Source: Flavobacterium pectinovorum
GTDB taxonomy: Bacteria; Bacteroidota; Bacteroidia; Flavobacteriales; Flavobacteriaceae
Length of the DNA stretch: 64,000 nucleotides
Assembly (NCBI RefSeq): GCF_900142715.1
Contig: NZ_FRBX01000002.1
Location: forward strand, 918,516 to 982,515
Reading direction: 5' to 3'
Below are positions 1 through 9,151 of the stretch, piece by piece. The notes under the pieces are model-generated. The model saw only the letters and a list, made by a program, of their open reading frames with translations. It was not told the DNA's origin and did no database searches. Position numbers and translations under genes: made by a program. Numbering within the stretch: position 1 is the first letter of the stretch; the number at the start of each line of letters is the position of its first letter.

Positions 1-178
1 CCATTATTCCAATAAAACCAACTCCGGCAGTCGAAATATATTGTAAAATTGGACAGCCCAAACCGCCTGCTCCAATAACTAATACTTTTGCTTTTTTTAG
101 TTTTTCCTGACCTTCATCGCCAATTTCCGGCAATATAGTTTGTCTGTTATAGCGTAGAAATTCTTGTATAATGCTCAT
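1..178 (-). CDS. ThiF/MoeB/HesA-family E1-like adenylyltransferase (N-terminal part)
   Basis: The gene runs off the left edge of the window, and only the first 59 residues are present. These begin [20 protein letters not shown], followed by the nucleotide-binding loop GAGGLGCP near residues 37-44, which is typical of the E1-like superfamily (ThiF, MoeB, HesA). In thiamine synthesis such an enzyme adenylates the C-terminal Gly-Gly of ThiS so that it can carry sulfur. It is the last visible gene of the thi operon, 83 bp after the thiH stop, and thiS lies at the other end of the same operon, so a ThiF role is the most economical reading. MoeB cannot be excluded without the rest of the protein, because Bacteroidetes often use one E1-like protein for both pathways. 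Confidence 0.85.
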   Translation of the reverse strand, partial: MSIIQEFLRYNRQTILPEIGDEGQEKLKKAKVLVIGAGGLGCPILQYISTAGVGFIGIM

Positions 179-213
179 TTTGGGAATTTTAAATTGCTCA
201 TTTTAGATTTTAG

Positions 214-229
214 TCCCGAAGCTTCGGGA
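214..229. repeat. 16-bp perfect palindrome between thiH and the thiF-like gene
   Basis: The sequence tcccgaagcttcggga is a perfect palindrome in the 83-bp gap. On the transcribed minus strand it is not followed by a T run, so it is not a typical terminator. A similar tcccga/tcggga palindrome lies at 21871-21890. The surrounding AT-rich sequence has repeated ggaattt words that also occur at 6640-6680 and 13240-13275. Confidence 0.6.
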
Positions 230-261
230 TGGAATTTGGAATTTATTTTTTGGAATTTTTC

Positions 262-1374
262 CTAACTATAACTTTTATCCCAATCTTTCCAAACGGGTTC
301 GTAGCCTGAATTAGTTATAATTTGGGCAATTTCACTAACTGGACGTTCATCACTAATTTCAAATTGTTCCAAAGATTGCGGGTCAACAACATAACCACCT
401 GGATTGGTTTTAGAACCTGCACTCATACTCGTTACCCCAATTGGGATAATGTTATTTCTGAATTTCTCATTTTCACGGGTTGAAATTGAGATTTCAAGAT
501 CTTCATTCCATAAACGGTACGCACAAATAAGTTGAGTTAAATCTTTGTCGTCCATAATGAAATTGGGTTCAATAATACCTTCTGCGGGACGCAATCTCGG
601 AAAAGAAACTGAGTATTTGGTTTGCCAGTATTTCTTTTGAAGATAATCTAAATGCAGTGCATTAAAAAAACTGTCTGTTCGCCAATCTTCCAAGCCTAAT
701 AAAACGCCCAAACCTATTTTGTGAATTCCCGCGGTTCCAATTCGGTCAGGAGTTTCCAGACGATAATCAAAATTTGATTTTTTTCCTTTTGTATGATATT
801 TTTTGTAAACTTCCTGGTGATATGTTTCCTGATAAACTAAAACCGAATAAACTCCGGCTCCGTGCAAGTGTTTGTATTCTTCTGTAGAAAGAGGCTGAAC
901 TTCAACAGAAATAATTGAGAATTGTTTTCTTATCAAAGCAATCGCATTCAGGAAATAATTAATATTTACACTATAATTTGCTTCACCGGTAACTAATAAA
1001 ACGTGATCAAAACCAAGATTTTTTAAGGCTTCAACTTCAATTTTAATTTCAGTATCAGAAAGTGTTTTTCTTTTGATTTTATTGTCTAAACTAAAGCCAC
1101 AATAAGTACAAATGTTCTGGCATTCGTTGCTTAAATAAAGCGGTGCATACATTTGGATCGTTTTTCCGAACCGCTTCTTCGTGATTTGATGACATTCCTG
1201 TGCCATTCGTTCTAAATAATTTTGGGCAGCCGGAGAAATTAAAACTAAAAAGTCATCGAGATTTCGTTTGGTTTTTGATAAAGAACGTTCAACATCTTTT
1301 GCTGATGTTTGGTATATTTTTGATTGAATGTTATCCCAATTGTATTGCTCAAATATTGCTTTAAATGTTTTCAT
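262..1374 (-). CDS. thiH: 2-iminoacetate synthase ThiH
   Basis: Radical SAM tyrosine lyase that cleaves tyrosine to dehydroglycine (2-iminoacetate), the C2-N unit of the thiamine thiazole ring; p-cresol is the by-product. The cluster motif CQNICTYC gives Cys85, Cys89 and Cys92 for the [4Fe-4S] cluster. The length of 370 residues is usual for the family. It follows thiG in the operon, but the two genes are separated by the GxxExxY cassette at 1388-1963, whose left arm ends 14 bp before this start codon. Having ThiH rather than the glycine oxidase ThiO is the pattern known from anaerobic and facultative lineages and from many Bacteroidetes. Confidence 0.96.
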   Translation of the reverse strand: MKTFKAIFEQYNWDNIQSKIYQTSAKDVERSLSKTKRNLDDFLVLISPAAQNYLERMAQECHQITKKRFGKTIQMYAPLYLSNECQNICTYCGFSLDNKIKRKTLSDTEIKIEVEALKNLGFDHVLLVTGEANYSVNINYFLNAIALIRKQFSIISVEVQPLSTEEYKHLHGAGVYSVLVYQETYHQEVYKKYHTKGKKSNFDYRLETPDRIGTAGIHKIGLGVLLGLEDWRTDSFFNALHLDYLQKKYWQTKYSVSFPRLRPAEGIIEPNFIMDDKDLTQLICAYRLWNEDLEISISTRENEKFRNNIIPIGVTSMSAGSKTNPGGYVVDPQSLEQFEISDERPVSEIAQIITNSGYEPVWKDWDKSYS

Positions 1375-1387
1375 TGGATTGTGTGTT

Positions 1388-1963
1388 TTATTTCACGCAG
1401 ATTTTTGCAGATCTAAGCAGATTAAAAATGATTTTAATTTTTTATAAATACAGTATCTGTTTATTGAATTTTATTTGCAACTCTTTTTATATCATCTAGT
1501 ATATTTAGAGTATTGAAATTTACAAGTAAACCTAATTTTTTATTTGTGAGCCTTAAATAAGTAGAAAGTTGTTTGTAATGTATTGGAGCTAAATCTTCAA
1601 CAGATTTTAATTCAATTATCACTTTGTTTTCTACTAAAAGATCAATTCTGAAAGCAGGATCCAATATTATTTCTTCATAAGGAATTATAACTTCAACTTG
1701 TTTTTGAACTTGTAAATCAGTTTTTGTTAATTCATAGAACAAAGCACTTTCATAAACGGATTCAAACAACCCAGGCCCCAAATTATTATATACCTTAAAA
1801 ATAGCTCCTCTTACTAGATATGATATTTCGTTTTCTGTCATTATTCTTTATTTTAGTTATTAATACAAAATTAAAGAATAATCTTACTTTATTTATTTTC
1901 ATCTTTATTAAAATTAAAATCATTTTTAATCTGCTTAGATCTGCAAAAATCTGCGTGAAATAA
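1388..1963. mobile_element. 576-bp cassette with 54-bp perfect terminal inverted repeats, carrying a GxxExxY gene
   Basis: The sequence at 1388-1441 is exactly the reverse complement of 1910-1963, over 54 bp. The arms contain the word cgcagatttttgcagatct. Between the arms lies a single gene (1461-1841) in the orientation of the thi operon. The right arm stops one base before the thiG stop codon and the left arm stops 14 bp before the thiH start, so the cassette fills the thiG-thiH gap without breaking either gene. No transposase is encoded. In RNA the arms could pair into a long hairpin. A structured, possibly mobilisable insertion is an inference from this geometry. Confidence 0.75.
1461..1841 (-). 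CDS. GxxExxY family protein
   Basis: A 126-residue protein with the family signature near residues 22-34 (GPGLFESVYESAL), followed by a core with acidic and lysine residues (FRIDLLVENKVIIELKS, near residues 64-80) that resembles a PD-(D/E)xK nuclease core. Proteins of this family are widespread in Bacteroidetes and their function is not established. It has no known role in thiamine synthesis. It lies inside a perfect inverted repeat between thiG and thiH, so it is best seen as cargo of an inserted element that is read through from the thi promoter. Nuclease activity is a fold-based guess. Confidence 0.85.
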   Translation of the reverse strand: MTENEISYLVRGAIFKVYNNLGPGLFESVYESALFYELTKTDLQVQKQVEVIIPYEEIILDPAFRIDLLVENKVIIELKSVEDLAPIHYKQLSTYLRLTNKKLGLLVNFNTLNILDDIKRVANKIQ

Positions 1964-1964
1964 T

Positions 1965-2741
1965 CTAGTCATACAAAAATGAAGTCAAAGGACTAGACGC
2001 AACAGCAAAATTCTGCTGATTAGCGATTTTGGCTTCAAATGCTTTTCTACCGGCAATTACAGCTTCTCTAAAAGCTTCTGCCATTAATTTCGGGTTTCCG
2101 GCAACGGCAATGGCAGTATTTACCAAAACCGCATCGGCACCAATTTCCATTGCTTTTGCAGCATCAGACGGCGCGCCAATTCCAGCATCAACAATTACAG
2201 GAACATTGCTTTGTTCGATAATAATCTCAAGAAAATCAATTGTCTTTAAACCTTTATTGCTTCCAATAGGAGAGCCCAAAGGCATTACGGCAGTTGTTCC
2301 TGCATTTTCCAAATGTTTGCACAAAACCGGATCAGCATGAATGTAGGGCAAAACAAAAAATCCGAGTTTGGCCAACTCTTCGGTAGCTTTTAAAGTTTCA
2401 ATAGGGTCAGGCATTAAATACTTGGGATCCGGATGAATTTCTAGTTTTACCCAATTGGTTTCTAAGGCTTCTCTAGCCAACTGTGCCGCAAAAACAGCTT
2501 CTTTTGCATTTCTTGCCCCGGAAGTATTAGGTAACAAATGAATATTTGGATGTTTTAAATGCGATAAAATAGCATCTGTTTGTGTTTCAAGATCAATACG
2601 TTTTAAAGCAACAGTCACTAATTCGCTTTCTGAGGCTAAAATTGCTTCTTCCATTTCCAGATTCGAACCAAATTTTCCCGTTCCTAAAAACAAACGGGAT
2701 TTGAAGGTTTTGTCACCAATATTAAACAATGACGTTTGCAT
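1965..2741 (-). CDS. thiG: thiazole synthase ThiG
   Basis: Forms the thiazole phosphate ring from deoxyxylulose 5-phosphate, ThiS thiocarboxylate and the ThiH product. The 258-residue TIM barrel has the usual landmarks: FLGTGKF near residues 18-24, the NWVKLE strand with Lys99 at the position of the Schiff-base lysine, [11 protein letters not shown] near residues 155-164, and the phosphate-binding GIGAPSDA and [12 protein letters not shown] segments. Its start overlaps the end of thiE by 20 bp, so the two are translationally linked. Its stop codon sits one base from the inverted-repeat cassette, so sequence beyond the stop may have been replaced by the insertion. Confidence 0.97.
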   Translation of the reverse strand: MQTSLFNIGDKTFKSRLFLGTGKFGSNLEMEEAILASESELVTVALKRIDLETQTDAILSHLKHPNIHLLPNTSGARNAKEAVFAAQLAREALETNWVKLEIHPDPKYLMPDPIETLKATEELAKLGFFVLPYIHADPVLCKHLENAGTTAVMPLGSPIGSNKGLKTIDFLEIIIEQSNVPVIVDAGIGAPSDAAKAMEIGADAVLVNTAIAVAGNPKLMAEAFREAVIAGRKAFEAKIANQQNFAVASSPLTSFLYD

Positions 2742-3360
2742 ATAATTTTTCGTTTAGTTTTTGAATTGTTTTTGTTTTTTCATCACTTTCTGTGATCATT
2801 CCCGAAACGGCAATTCCATGAATTCCAGTTGCTATTAACGGATCAATATCTTTTAAATCAATTCCCCCAATTGCATAAACCGGAATTTTTATTTGGTTGG
2901 TTTGGAGTTTTTGCATAATTTGTAAATAGCCCGATAAGCCTAAAACAGGACTTAGTTTTTCTTTTGTTTTAGTAAACCGGAATGGTCCCAAACCAATATA
3001 ATCACAACCATTTTTTACGTGATTTTGTATATCTTCAAAAGTATTTGCGGTTCCTCCAATAATTTTTGTGTTTCCCAAAATTGCTCTTGCTTCGGCAATA
3101 TTCATATCGGTTAAACCCAAATGCACACCATCGGCTGCAATTTGTTGTGCCAGATAAAGATTATCGTTTACTATAAAATTGGCGAGATATTCTTCGCATA
3201 AAAATTTTACAGCCTCTGCTAATGCAAAAGTGTCTTTGGCAGTTTGATTTTTGAAACGCATTTGTATCCAATCGCATCCAGCGTCCAGAGCCTGATGAAT
3301 ATTATACAATTGTTCTTCGATGGTATTTCCTTGTGAAATGTATTGCAGTTTATGGTACAT
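2722..3360 (-). CDS. thiE: thiamine-phosphate synthase ThiE
   Basis: Couples the pyrimidine pyrophosphate (HMP-PP) to thiazole phosphate to give thiamine phosphate. The 212-residue protein carries the full set of family motifs: WIQMRFKN near residues 31-38, [29 protein letters not shown] and YAIGGI, with a C-terminal GIAVSGMI phosphate-binding loop. It overlaps thiD upstream by 11 bp and thiG downstream by 20 bp, showing tight operon packing. It is the better of the two ThiE-like proteins in this operon: the other one (4072-4668) lacks several of these motifs. Confidence 0.95.
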   Translation of the reverse strand: MYHKLQYISQGNTIEEQLYNIHQALDAGCDWIQMRFKNQTAKDTFALAEAVKFLCEEYLANFIVNDNLYLAQQIAADGVHLGLTDMNIAEARAILGNTKIIGGTANTFEDIQNHVKNGCDYIGLGPFRFTKTKEKLSPVLGLSGYLQIMQKLQTNQIKIPVYAIGGIDLKDIDPLIATGIHGIAVSGMITESDEKTKTIQKLNEKLYANVIV

Positions 3361-4105
3361 AATGATATCCGGTTAAAGTTGAAGTTGAGCTCAGGTATTT
3401 TTCTATGTAGGTTTTAGCATTTTTACAAGCTTCTTGTAAAGTTTGATCTAATGCAAGATTTGAGGCGATTGCGGCTGACAAAACACAACCCGAGCCATGT
3501 TTTTCAAAGCACTTTTTTTCGGAGGGCAATAAATCAATGATTTCATCTTTTAGAAACAAACGATCTGTGCCAATAGCCAAAGGATTATGACCGCCTTTTA
3601 GTAAAATAGCACTCGAGACTTCATTTTGCATTCTAAGTTGGTGCTGAGTAAAACCCGGGAAAAGCAATTCTATTTCATTATAATTAGGCGTTATCAAATC
3701 AATTTTGGATACTATTTTATTCAGATCCAAACGATCTTCAATACTCATAAACTCAAACTTTGTTGTTGATTTTAAAACAGGGTCCCAAACAATTTGTGTT
3801 GAAGGTGATAACAATTTAATAGTCGAAAGAATTCGATTTAAATAATGCAGATTGGGAACAATTCCGATTTTTACAGCATTGATTTTATACCTTTCAAATA
3901 AAGTTTCAACAGAACGAATGACGTAACTAAGATCTATCCATTGAATGTCAAAAAACTCATTTTCGGTTTGAATTGTATTTGCCGTTATAATTGCTAATCC
4001 AGTCAGGGAATGTTGTTCGAATGTTTTGATATCCGCCAAAACTCCTGCACCACCAGAGGGATCGTAACCGGCTATACTAAGTATGAATGGGCGATTTGCT
4101 GACAT
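3350..4105 (-). CDS. thiD: hydroxymethylpyrimidine / phosphomethylpyrimidine kinase ThiD
   Basis: Ribokinase-fold enzyme that phosphorylates HMP-P to HMP-PP for thiamine coupling. At 251 residues it is of usual length. It starts with the family signature SIAGYDPSGGAGVLADIKTF (residues 10-29) and has ILLKGGH and HGSGCVLSAAIAS near the C-terminus, the latter forming the anion hole and catalytic base region. It overlaps the preceding TenI-like gene by 34 bp and the following thiE by 11 bp. Together with ThiC and ThiE it gives a complete pyrimidine branch. Confidence 0.96.
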   Translation of the reverse strand: MSANRPFILSIAGYDPSGGAGVLADIKTFEQHSLTGLAIITANTIQTENEFFDIQWIDLSYVIRSVETLFERYKINAVKIGIVPNLHYLNRILSTIKLLSPSTQIVWDPVLKSTTKFEFMSIEDRLDLNKIVSKIDLITPNYNEIELLFPGFTQHQLRMQNEVSSAILLKGGHNPLAIGTDRLFLKDEIIDLLPSEKKCFEKHGSGCVLSAAIASNLALDQTLQEACKNAKTYIEKYLSSTSTLTGYHYVP

Positions 4106-4668
4106 AATTTAAATTGTTTTACAGGATTTTTATTGTTCCAGATAGTTCCTAAAAGTGCAACATCATCAAAGCCGTTTTTGAGTGTTTTTTTGATGTTTTC
4201 AGAATCAATTCCGCCTAAAGCGATACATTTTGTACTGTGATTTGTTCTTGATTTTAATGCTGCGAATAAATTCTCTTTTGGATAATAATCTTCTTTAGAA
4301 ATACTTTTAAAAACCGGACTTAAAAAGGCATAATCAAAATCATTTTCCAATGCATTGAAATCTTCAATTGAATGAGTTGAAGTTGTATACCTGCAAGGTT
4401 TTGAAAACCTCGCAGGATCAAAACTGTTCTTTCTGTCTTTTTCAGAGAAATGAATTCGGGTAATTCCAAAATCTTCTGCTAATTCATGATGATTGTGCAA
4501 TACCAATTTAGATCGAAATTCGATTTTTATCTGATGAATAAATTGTGCCATTTCTATTTCAGAAAAATCAGGTTTGCGAATATGAAGCAAAGACAATCCT
4601 TCCTCAAATAAAGAATCAATAATGCTAATTTCGCCAGAAATTGCAGAAGGATTAGTAATCACAATCAT
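4072..4668 (-). CDS. ThiE/TenI-like protein (second thiamine-phosphate-synthase fold protein)
   Basis: A 198-residue TIM-barrel protein related to ThiE but with altered motifs: LHIRKPDF in place of the QLR-type strand, HFSEKDR where ThiE has the HLG segment, FDYAFLSPVFKS, and CIALGGI. The start at 4668 (MIVITNPSAISGE) is chosen because an upstream extension would run into thiC, while this ATG lies 25 bp after the thiC stop and begins with the first barrel strand. TenI-type relatives aromatise the thiazole tautomer, and this is the likely role here since a full ThiE is encoded two genes on. A redundant ThiE cannot be excluded. Confidence 0.8.
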   Translation of the reverse strand: MIVITNPSAISGEISIIDSLFEEGLSLLHIRKPDFSEIEMAQFIHQIKIEFRSKLVLHNHHELAEDFGITRIHFSEKDRKNSFDPARFSKPCRYTTSTHSIEDFNALENDFDYAFLSPVFKSISKEDYYPKENLFAALKSRTNHSTKCIALGGIDSENIKKTLKNGFDDVALLGTIWNNKNPVKQFKLCQQIAHSYLV

Positions 4669-4693
4669 ATCTTTTTTCTTTACTCTATTTTCT

Positions 4694-6571
<1,878 letters not shown>

Positions 6572-6612
6572 TCAGGTTGATCTTGACGGTGTTTTTTGTT
6601 TGCGCTCTTATA

Positions 6613-6630
6613 GGCGCACTGTAGTGCGTC
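6613..6630. repeat. palindromic repeat of the CACTG-CAGTG type (thiS-thiC gap)
   Basis: ggcgcactgtagtgcgtc is a near-perfect palindrome followed by tac. It resembles gacgcactgcagtgcgtctctac at 21140-21162 and the palindrome at 6912-6931, which suggests one dispersed repeat family. The rest of the 6518-6681 gap holds reiterated gtttgtt words and gtttcaggtttcaag words that reappear at 7100-7122. Confidence 0.55.
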
Positions 6631-6681
6631 TACGTTATGTATATAATTGGAATTTGGAATTTAATTTTTGGAATTTAATCC

Positions 6682-6888
6682 TTAACCTCCCTGAGTAGCA
6701 GAAATAATCAAAATTTCGTCAGTTTCGGATACAAAATGTTGGTTCCAATTAATTTTTGGAACAACAGTATTGTTGATGGCAACGGCAATTCCGTTTTGTT
6801 TGTTAGGAATTTCTAGATCGAGCAATGATTGAACGCTTAGCGATTCAGCATTGAATTTTTTGATTTGTTGGTTGATTTTTAGTTCCAT
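6682..6888 (-). CDS. thiS: sulfur carrier protein ThiS
   Basis: Ubiquitin-like carrier whose C-terminal glycine becomes a thiocarboxylate and donates sulfur to ThiG. The 68-residue protein ends in ATQGG, so the Gly67-Gly68 tail needed for adenylation is present. It is the first gene after the TPP riboswitch. Its AAGGAATGG start region (6885-6892) is exactly complementary to 6939-6946 upstream in the leader, so translation of this gene is the probable output of the riboswitch. Confidence 0.95.
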   Translation of the reverse strand: MELKINQQIKKFNAESLSVQSLLDLEIPNKQNGIAVAINNTVVPKINWNQHFVSETDEILIISATQGG

Positions 6889-6946
6889 TCCTTAATTTTT
6901 TAGGTTTTATAAGATTCACTGCAGTGAATCTCTACCTTAGGAATGG
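6885..6946 (-). promoter_or_regulatory. putative riboswitch expression platform sequestering the thiS start codon
   Basis: In the mRNA sense the word CCATTCCT (6946-6939) can pair perfectly with AGGAATGG (6892-6885), which contains the purine-rich stretch and the ATG of thiS. A two-base extension is possible across a bulged A. The loop between holds a perfect 20-bp palindrome (6912-6931), which would stack as a second hairpin. No T-run terminator lies between the aptamer and thiS, so control at translation is favoured. The pairing is seen in the sequence. The switching role is inferred. Confidence 0.6.
6912..6931. repeat. 20-bp perfect palindrome in the thi leader
   Basis: agattcactgcagtgaatct is a perfect palindrome followed by ctac. 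It shares the CACTGCAGTG core and the trailing tctctac with the repeat at 21140-21162. It lies inside the thi leader between the TPP aptamer and the thiS start. Confidence 0.65.
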
Positions 6947-6984
6947 CTACAATTACGCATAAAAATGCGCGCAGAAGTCATCTT

Positions 6985-7067
6985 ACTTTTCCCTACGCTA
7001 GTATGAACTAGATCAGGTTCAGAGGGTAAAATCTCAGCCTGCTTTTTTAGCAGACACCCCTAAAGTG
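6985..7067 (-). ncRNA. TPP riboswitch (THI element)
   Basis: On the minus strand the sequence shows the aptamer landmarks in order: a GGGGTG segment, GGCTGAGA, a helix closed around TACCCTCTGAACCTGATC, then CTAG...GCGTAGGGAAA. These match the conserved J2/3 pyrimidine-binding loop (CTGAGA) and the pyrophosphate-binding J4/5 region (ACCTGATC...CGTAGGG) of the THI box. It precedes thiS and so controls the whole thi operon. Binding of thiamine pyrophosphate is expected to lower expression. Confidence 0.96.
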
Positions 7068-7072
7068 TGAAG

Positions 7073-7105
7073 CAAATATATGTAATTTTTGTTTAAAAGT
7101 TTCAA
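7073..7105 (-). promoter_or_regulatory. thi operon promoter (TTG-N22-TATATTTG)
   Basis: On the minus strand TATATTTG lies at 7080-7073, just before the riboswitch, with a TTG at 7105-7103, 22 bp upstream. This fits the Bacteroidetes TTG-N17 to 23-TAnnTTTG consensus and puts the transcript start a few bases ahead of the aptamer. Confidence 0.6.
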
Positions 7106-7160
7106 GTTTCAGGTTTCAGGTTGTGAAAAATTGAAAACTATGACTGAAAACCTTGACTGT

Positions 7161-7721
7161 TTACTGGTTTCTTTTCCAGCAATTTTCGGCGTGATCATTG
7201 ACCATTCCGGTGGCTTGCATATGAGCATAAACAACAGTTGAGCCCACAAATTTAAAACCTCTTTTTTTTAAATCTTTGCTAATTTCGTCAGAAAGTGGAG
7301 TAGTGGCTGGAACGTCTTTTGATGTTTTCGGATGATTTATAATCGGTTTTCCGTTAGTAAATTTCCAGATGTAGTCAGAGAAAGTACCAAATTCTTCCTG
7401 TATTTTTATAAAGGCCTGTGCATTTGAAACTGCGGCTTTTATTTTAAGTTTATTTCTGATGATTCCTGTATTTTGCATCAACTCTTCAATTTTCTCTTCA
7501 GAATAGAAGGCTATTTTTTTGTAATCAAAATGATCAAAAGCATTTCTGAAATTTTCTCTTTTGTTTAAAATTGTAATCCAGCTTAGTCCTGCCTGAAATG
7601 TCTCCAAAATTAGAAATTCGAATAAAGTAGGATCGTCGTAAACCGGAACGCCCCATTCCTCGTCATGGTATTTTTTATATAAATCGCTGGCGGTGCACCA
7701 ACCACATCTTATCGGTTCCAT
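7161..7721 (-). CDS. tag: DNA-3-methyladenine glycosylase I
   Basis: Removes 3-methyladenine from alkylated DNA as the first step of base excision repair. The 186-residue protein is of family length. It has the zinc-snap residues Cys6 and His19 at the N-terminus and His177 and Cys181 at the C-terminus, which match the C-H-H-C site of E. coli Tag. The LETFQAGLSWITILNKRENF segment is typical of the substrate-binding helices. It stands alone between the thi operon and a lipoprotein gene whose terminator lies just upstream. Confidence 0.95.
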   Translation of the reverse strand: MEPIRCGWCTASDLYKKYHDEEWGVPVYDDPTLFEFLILETFQAGLSWITILNKRENFRNAFDHFDYKKIAFYSEEKIEELMQNTGIIRNKLKIKAAVSNAQAFIKIQEEFGTFSDYIWKFTNGKPIINHPKTSKDVPATTPLSDEISKDLKKRGFKFVGSTVVYAHMQATGMVNDHAENCWKRNQ

Positions 7722-7744
7722 TTTTTATTTCAAATGTATAAAAA

Positions 7745-7772
7745 AACCTCAAATCAATTAAGATTTGAGGTT
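7745..7772 (-). terminator. intrinsic terminator of the lipoprotein gene at 7798
   Basis: aacctcaaat and atttgaggtt form a 10-bp stem with an 8-base loop. On the minus strand the stem runs into a T tract, directly after the gene at 7798-8229 and ahead of tag. Confidence 0.85.
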
Positions 7773-7797
7773 GTTCAAAATTAGTATCTTTTAAAAA

Positions 7798-8229
7798 TTA
7801 GATTTTTTTGTATACTTGTACGGCTGAAACTGTGATTCCTCCTTGAGAATAAGTGAATTTTATTTTTAGTTTGCTTCCTGTTAATTCAGCAACTTCATAT
7901 TCTTCTTCATCTTCACTTGCGTATTTTTTAGTCAATTTGCTTCCGTCTTTAGTCCAAGTTCCTTCTTGAGTATAAGCAGTACATTTATCATTAGAAAATT
8001 CTGAGTAACTATCAACAAATTTTCCGTCTGTTTTAAATTCGACGATATCGTTATCACATCCTTCATTTGTAGCTGGCTCTAATGCTTCCTGACCATTAAA
8101 AACAACTCCTACTTCAGTAAGTTGCCATTTTCCTTCGATTGATCCTCCATTGTCATCATCACTACTACAAGATGTTGCTGCTAATCCTAATGTCAATACA
8201 GACAAAAATAAAATGCTTAATTTTTTCAT
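7798..8229 (-). CDS. lipocalin-like lipoprotein
   Basis: A 143-residue protein with a lipoprotein signal peptide: KK, a hydrophobic stretch, then LAATSC with the lipidated cysteine near residue 21, followed by SSDDDNGG. The mature part begins GKWQLTEVG and has repeated short strands (GTWTKDGSKLT, YEVAELTGSKLKIKF), as in the small lipocalin-like domains common among Bacteroidetes lipoproteins. The DDD after the cysteine may favour surface export, since acidic residues there serve as a surface-export signal in Bacteroidetes. Ligand unknown. It has its own terminator and a TATTTTTG box at 8268-8261 upstream. Confidence 0.75.
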   Translation of the reverse strand: MKKLSILFLSVLTLGLAATSCSSDDDNGGSIEGKWQLTEVGVVFNGQEALEPATNEGCDNDIVEFKTDGKFVDSYSEFSNDKCTAYTQEGTWTKDGSKLTKKYASEDEEEYEVAELTGSKLKIKFTYSQGGITVSAVQVYKKI

Positions 8230-8483
8230 TTTGGTGGGTTTTTAATTGTTAATTTTTTGGCAAAAATAAAATCTTTTTTAAAAAATTAACATAATATAAC
8301 AGGTTTTTTCGTCTTTATTTTGCATTTTTGTGTAATGTATTGATAAAGAGCGTACTTGTTAAAAACATCATTTTTTATGCTGTAAAAATGATCTTGTTAA
8401 AATCAAAATGCAATACCAAGCTAAAAGAAAGTGAATAAGGAGAAGATTATTTTGCGGATAAATTTAGAATGATTTTCAGGTTA
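8230..8483. other. AT-rich intergenic region
   Basis: This 254-bp gap separates two minus-strand lipoprotein genes. It contains a TAnnTTTG box (TATTTTTG, minus strand 8268-8261) that probably starts the gene at 7798-8229. No RNA gene or further conserved ORF is recognisable. Confidence 0.5.
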
Positions 8484-9137
8484 TTATTTTCCAATTTCCC
8501 AATGATATCCTTTTACCTTTGGAATATAAGCGGATTGGCCAATAATTACCAAATCATTATAGATTTTTCTATTATATTTTATGCCGATGGCTTTGCCGGA
8601 AGTGTACATTTTATTAGCAACAAACTTAATTTTCATACGACCATCGCTTAGCTTTGCATCTGAAATTTTTTCAATAAACCAAGTCGAATGCCATTTTAGA
8701 TCAATTTCATCTTCGGCAGTTTTAGTAACACTTTTTACTAGTTTTACTGCATCTTTCGGAATTGCAAAATTGTGAATTAAGTCTTTTTGTGTCAGGGTTT
8801 CCCCAATTTCAGCCCCAGAAAGAATTTTACGAATATTAACAAAACTTATTAATTGATTATTTGATTCGTTGTTTGTTTCATCTGCAATGCTTTTCTTTTC
8901 AATTGCTGAACTATCAATTGGTTTATTAGGGAATAATATTTTTTTAGTATTAGTAATATTATGTTTGTTTTTAATAGGTGTAGTAATAGTTATAGTATTT
9001 GAAGAAATAGTTTCAGAAATAGGTTTTAAAGAATTGACAGGATACAGCTTTTTCTTCGGCTGTTTTTTTTCGTCGTTACCACAGCTGGAAAAGCAATATA
9101 CTATAGAGAAAAGTATAATTATGATGTATTTTTTCAT
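8484..9137 (-). CDS. hypothetical lipoprotein
   Basis: A 217-residue protein with a lipoprotein signal ending CFSSC (Cys19), then a Lys/Thr/Ser-rich linker to about residue 95 and a compact C-terminal part with KWHSTWFIEKISDA and IIGQSAYIPKVKGYHWEIGK. No family is recognised. It follows the queuosine-precursor transporter gene by 14 bp on the same strand and is probably co-transcribed with it, although nothing in the sequence ties it to queuosine. It is probably an inner- or outer-membrane-anchored periplasmic protein. Confidence 0.7.
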   Translation of the reverse strand: MKKYIIIILFSIVYCFSSCGNDEKKQPKKKLYPVNSLKPISETISSNTITITTPIKNKHNITNTKKILFPNKPIDSSAIEKKSIADETNNESNNQLISFVNIRKILSGAEIGETLTQKDLIHNFAIPKDAVKLVKSVTKTAEDEIDLKWHSTWFIEKISDAKLSDGRMKIKFVANKMYTSGKAIGIKYNRKIYNDLVIIGQSAYIPKVKGYHWEIGK

Positions 9138-9151
9138 TGTGGTAATTCGTC

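Noticed and set aside
214..229. Palindrome after thiH as a transcription terminator
   Set aside because: No T run follows on the transcribed strand, and the thiF-like gene continues the operon.
2029..2340. Open frame of 103 codons opposite thiG
   Set aside because: It is a shadow frame. ThiG motifs are unambiguous on the minus strand.
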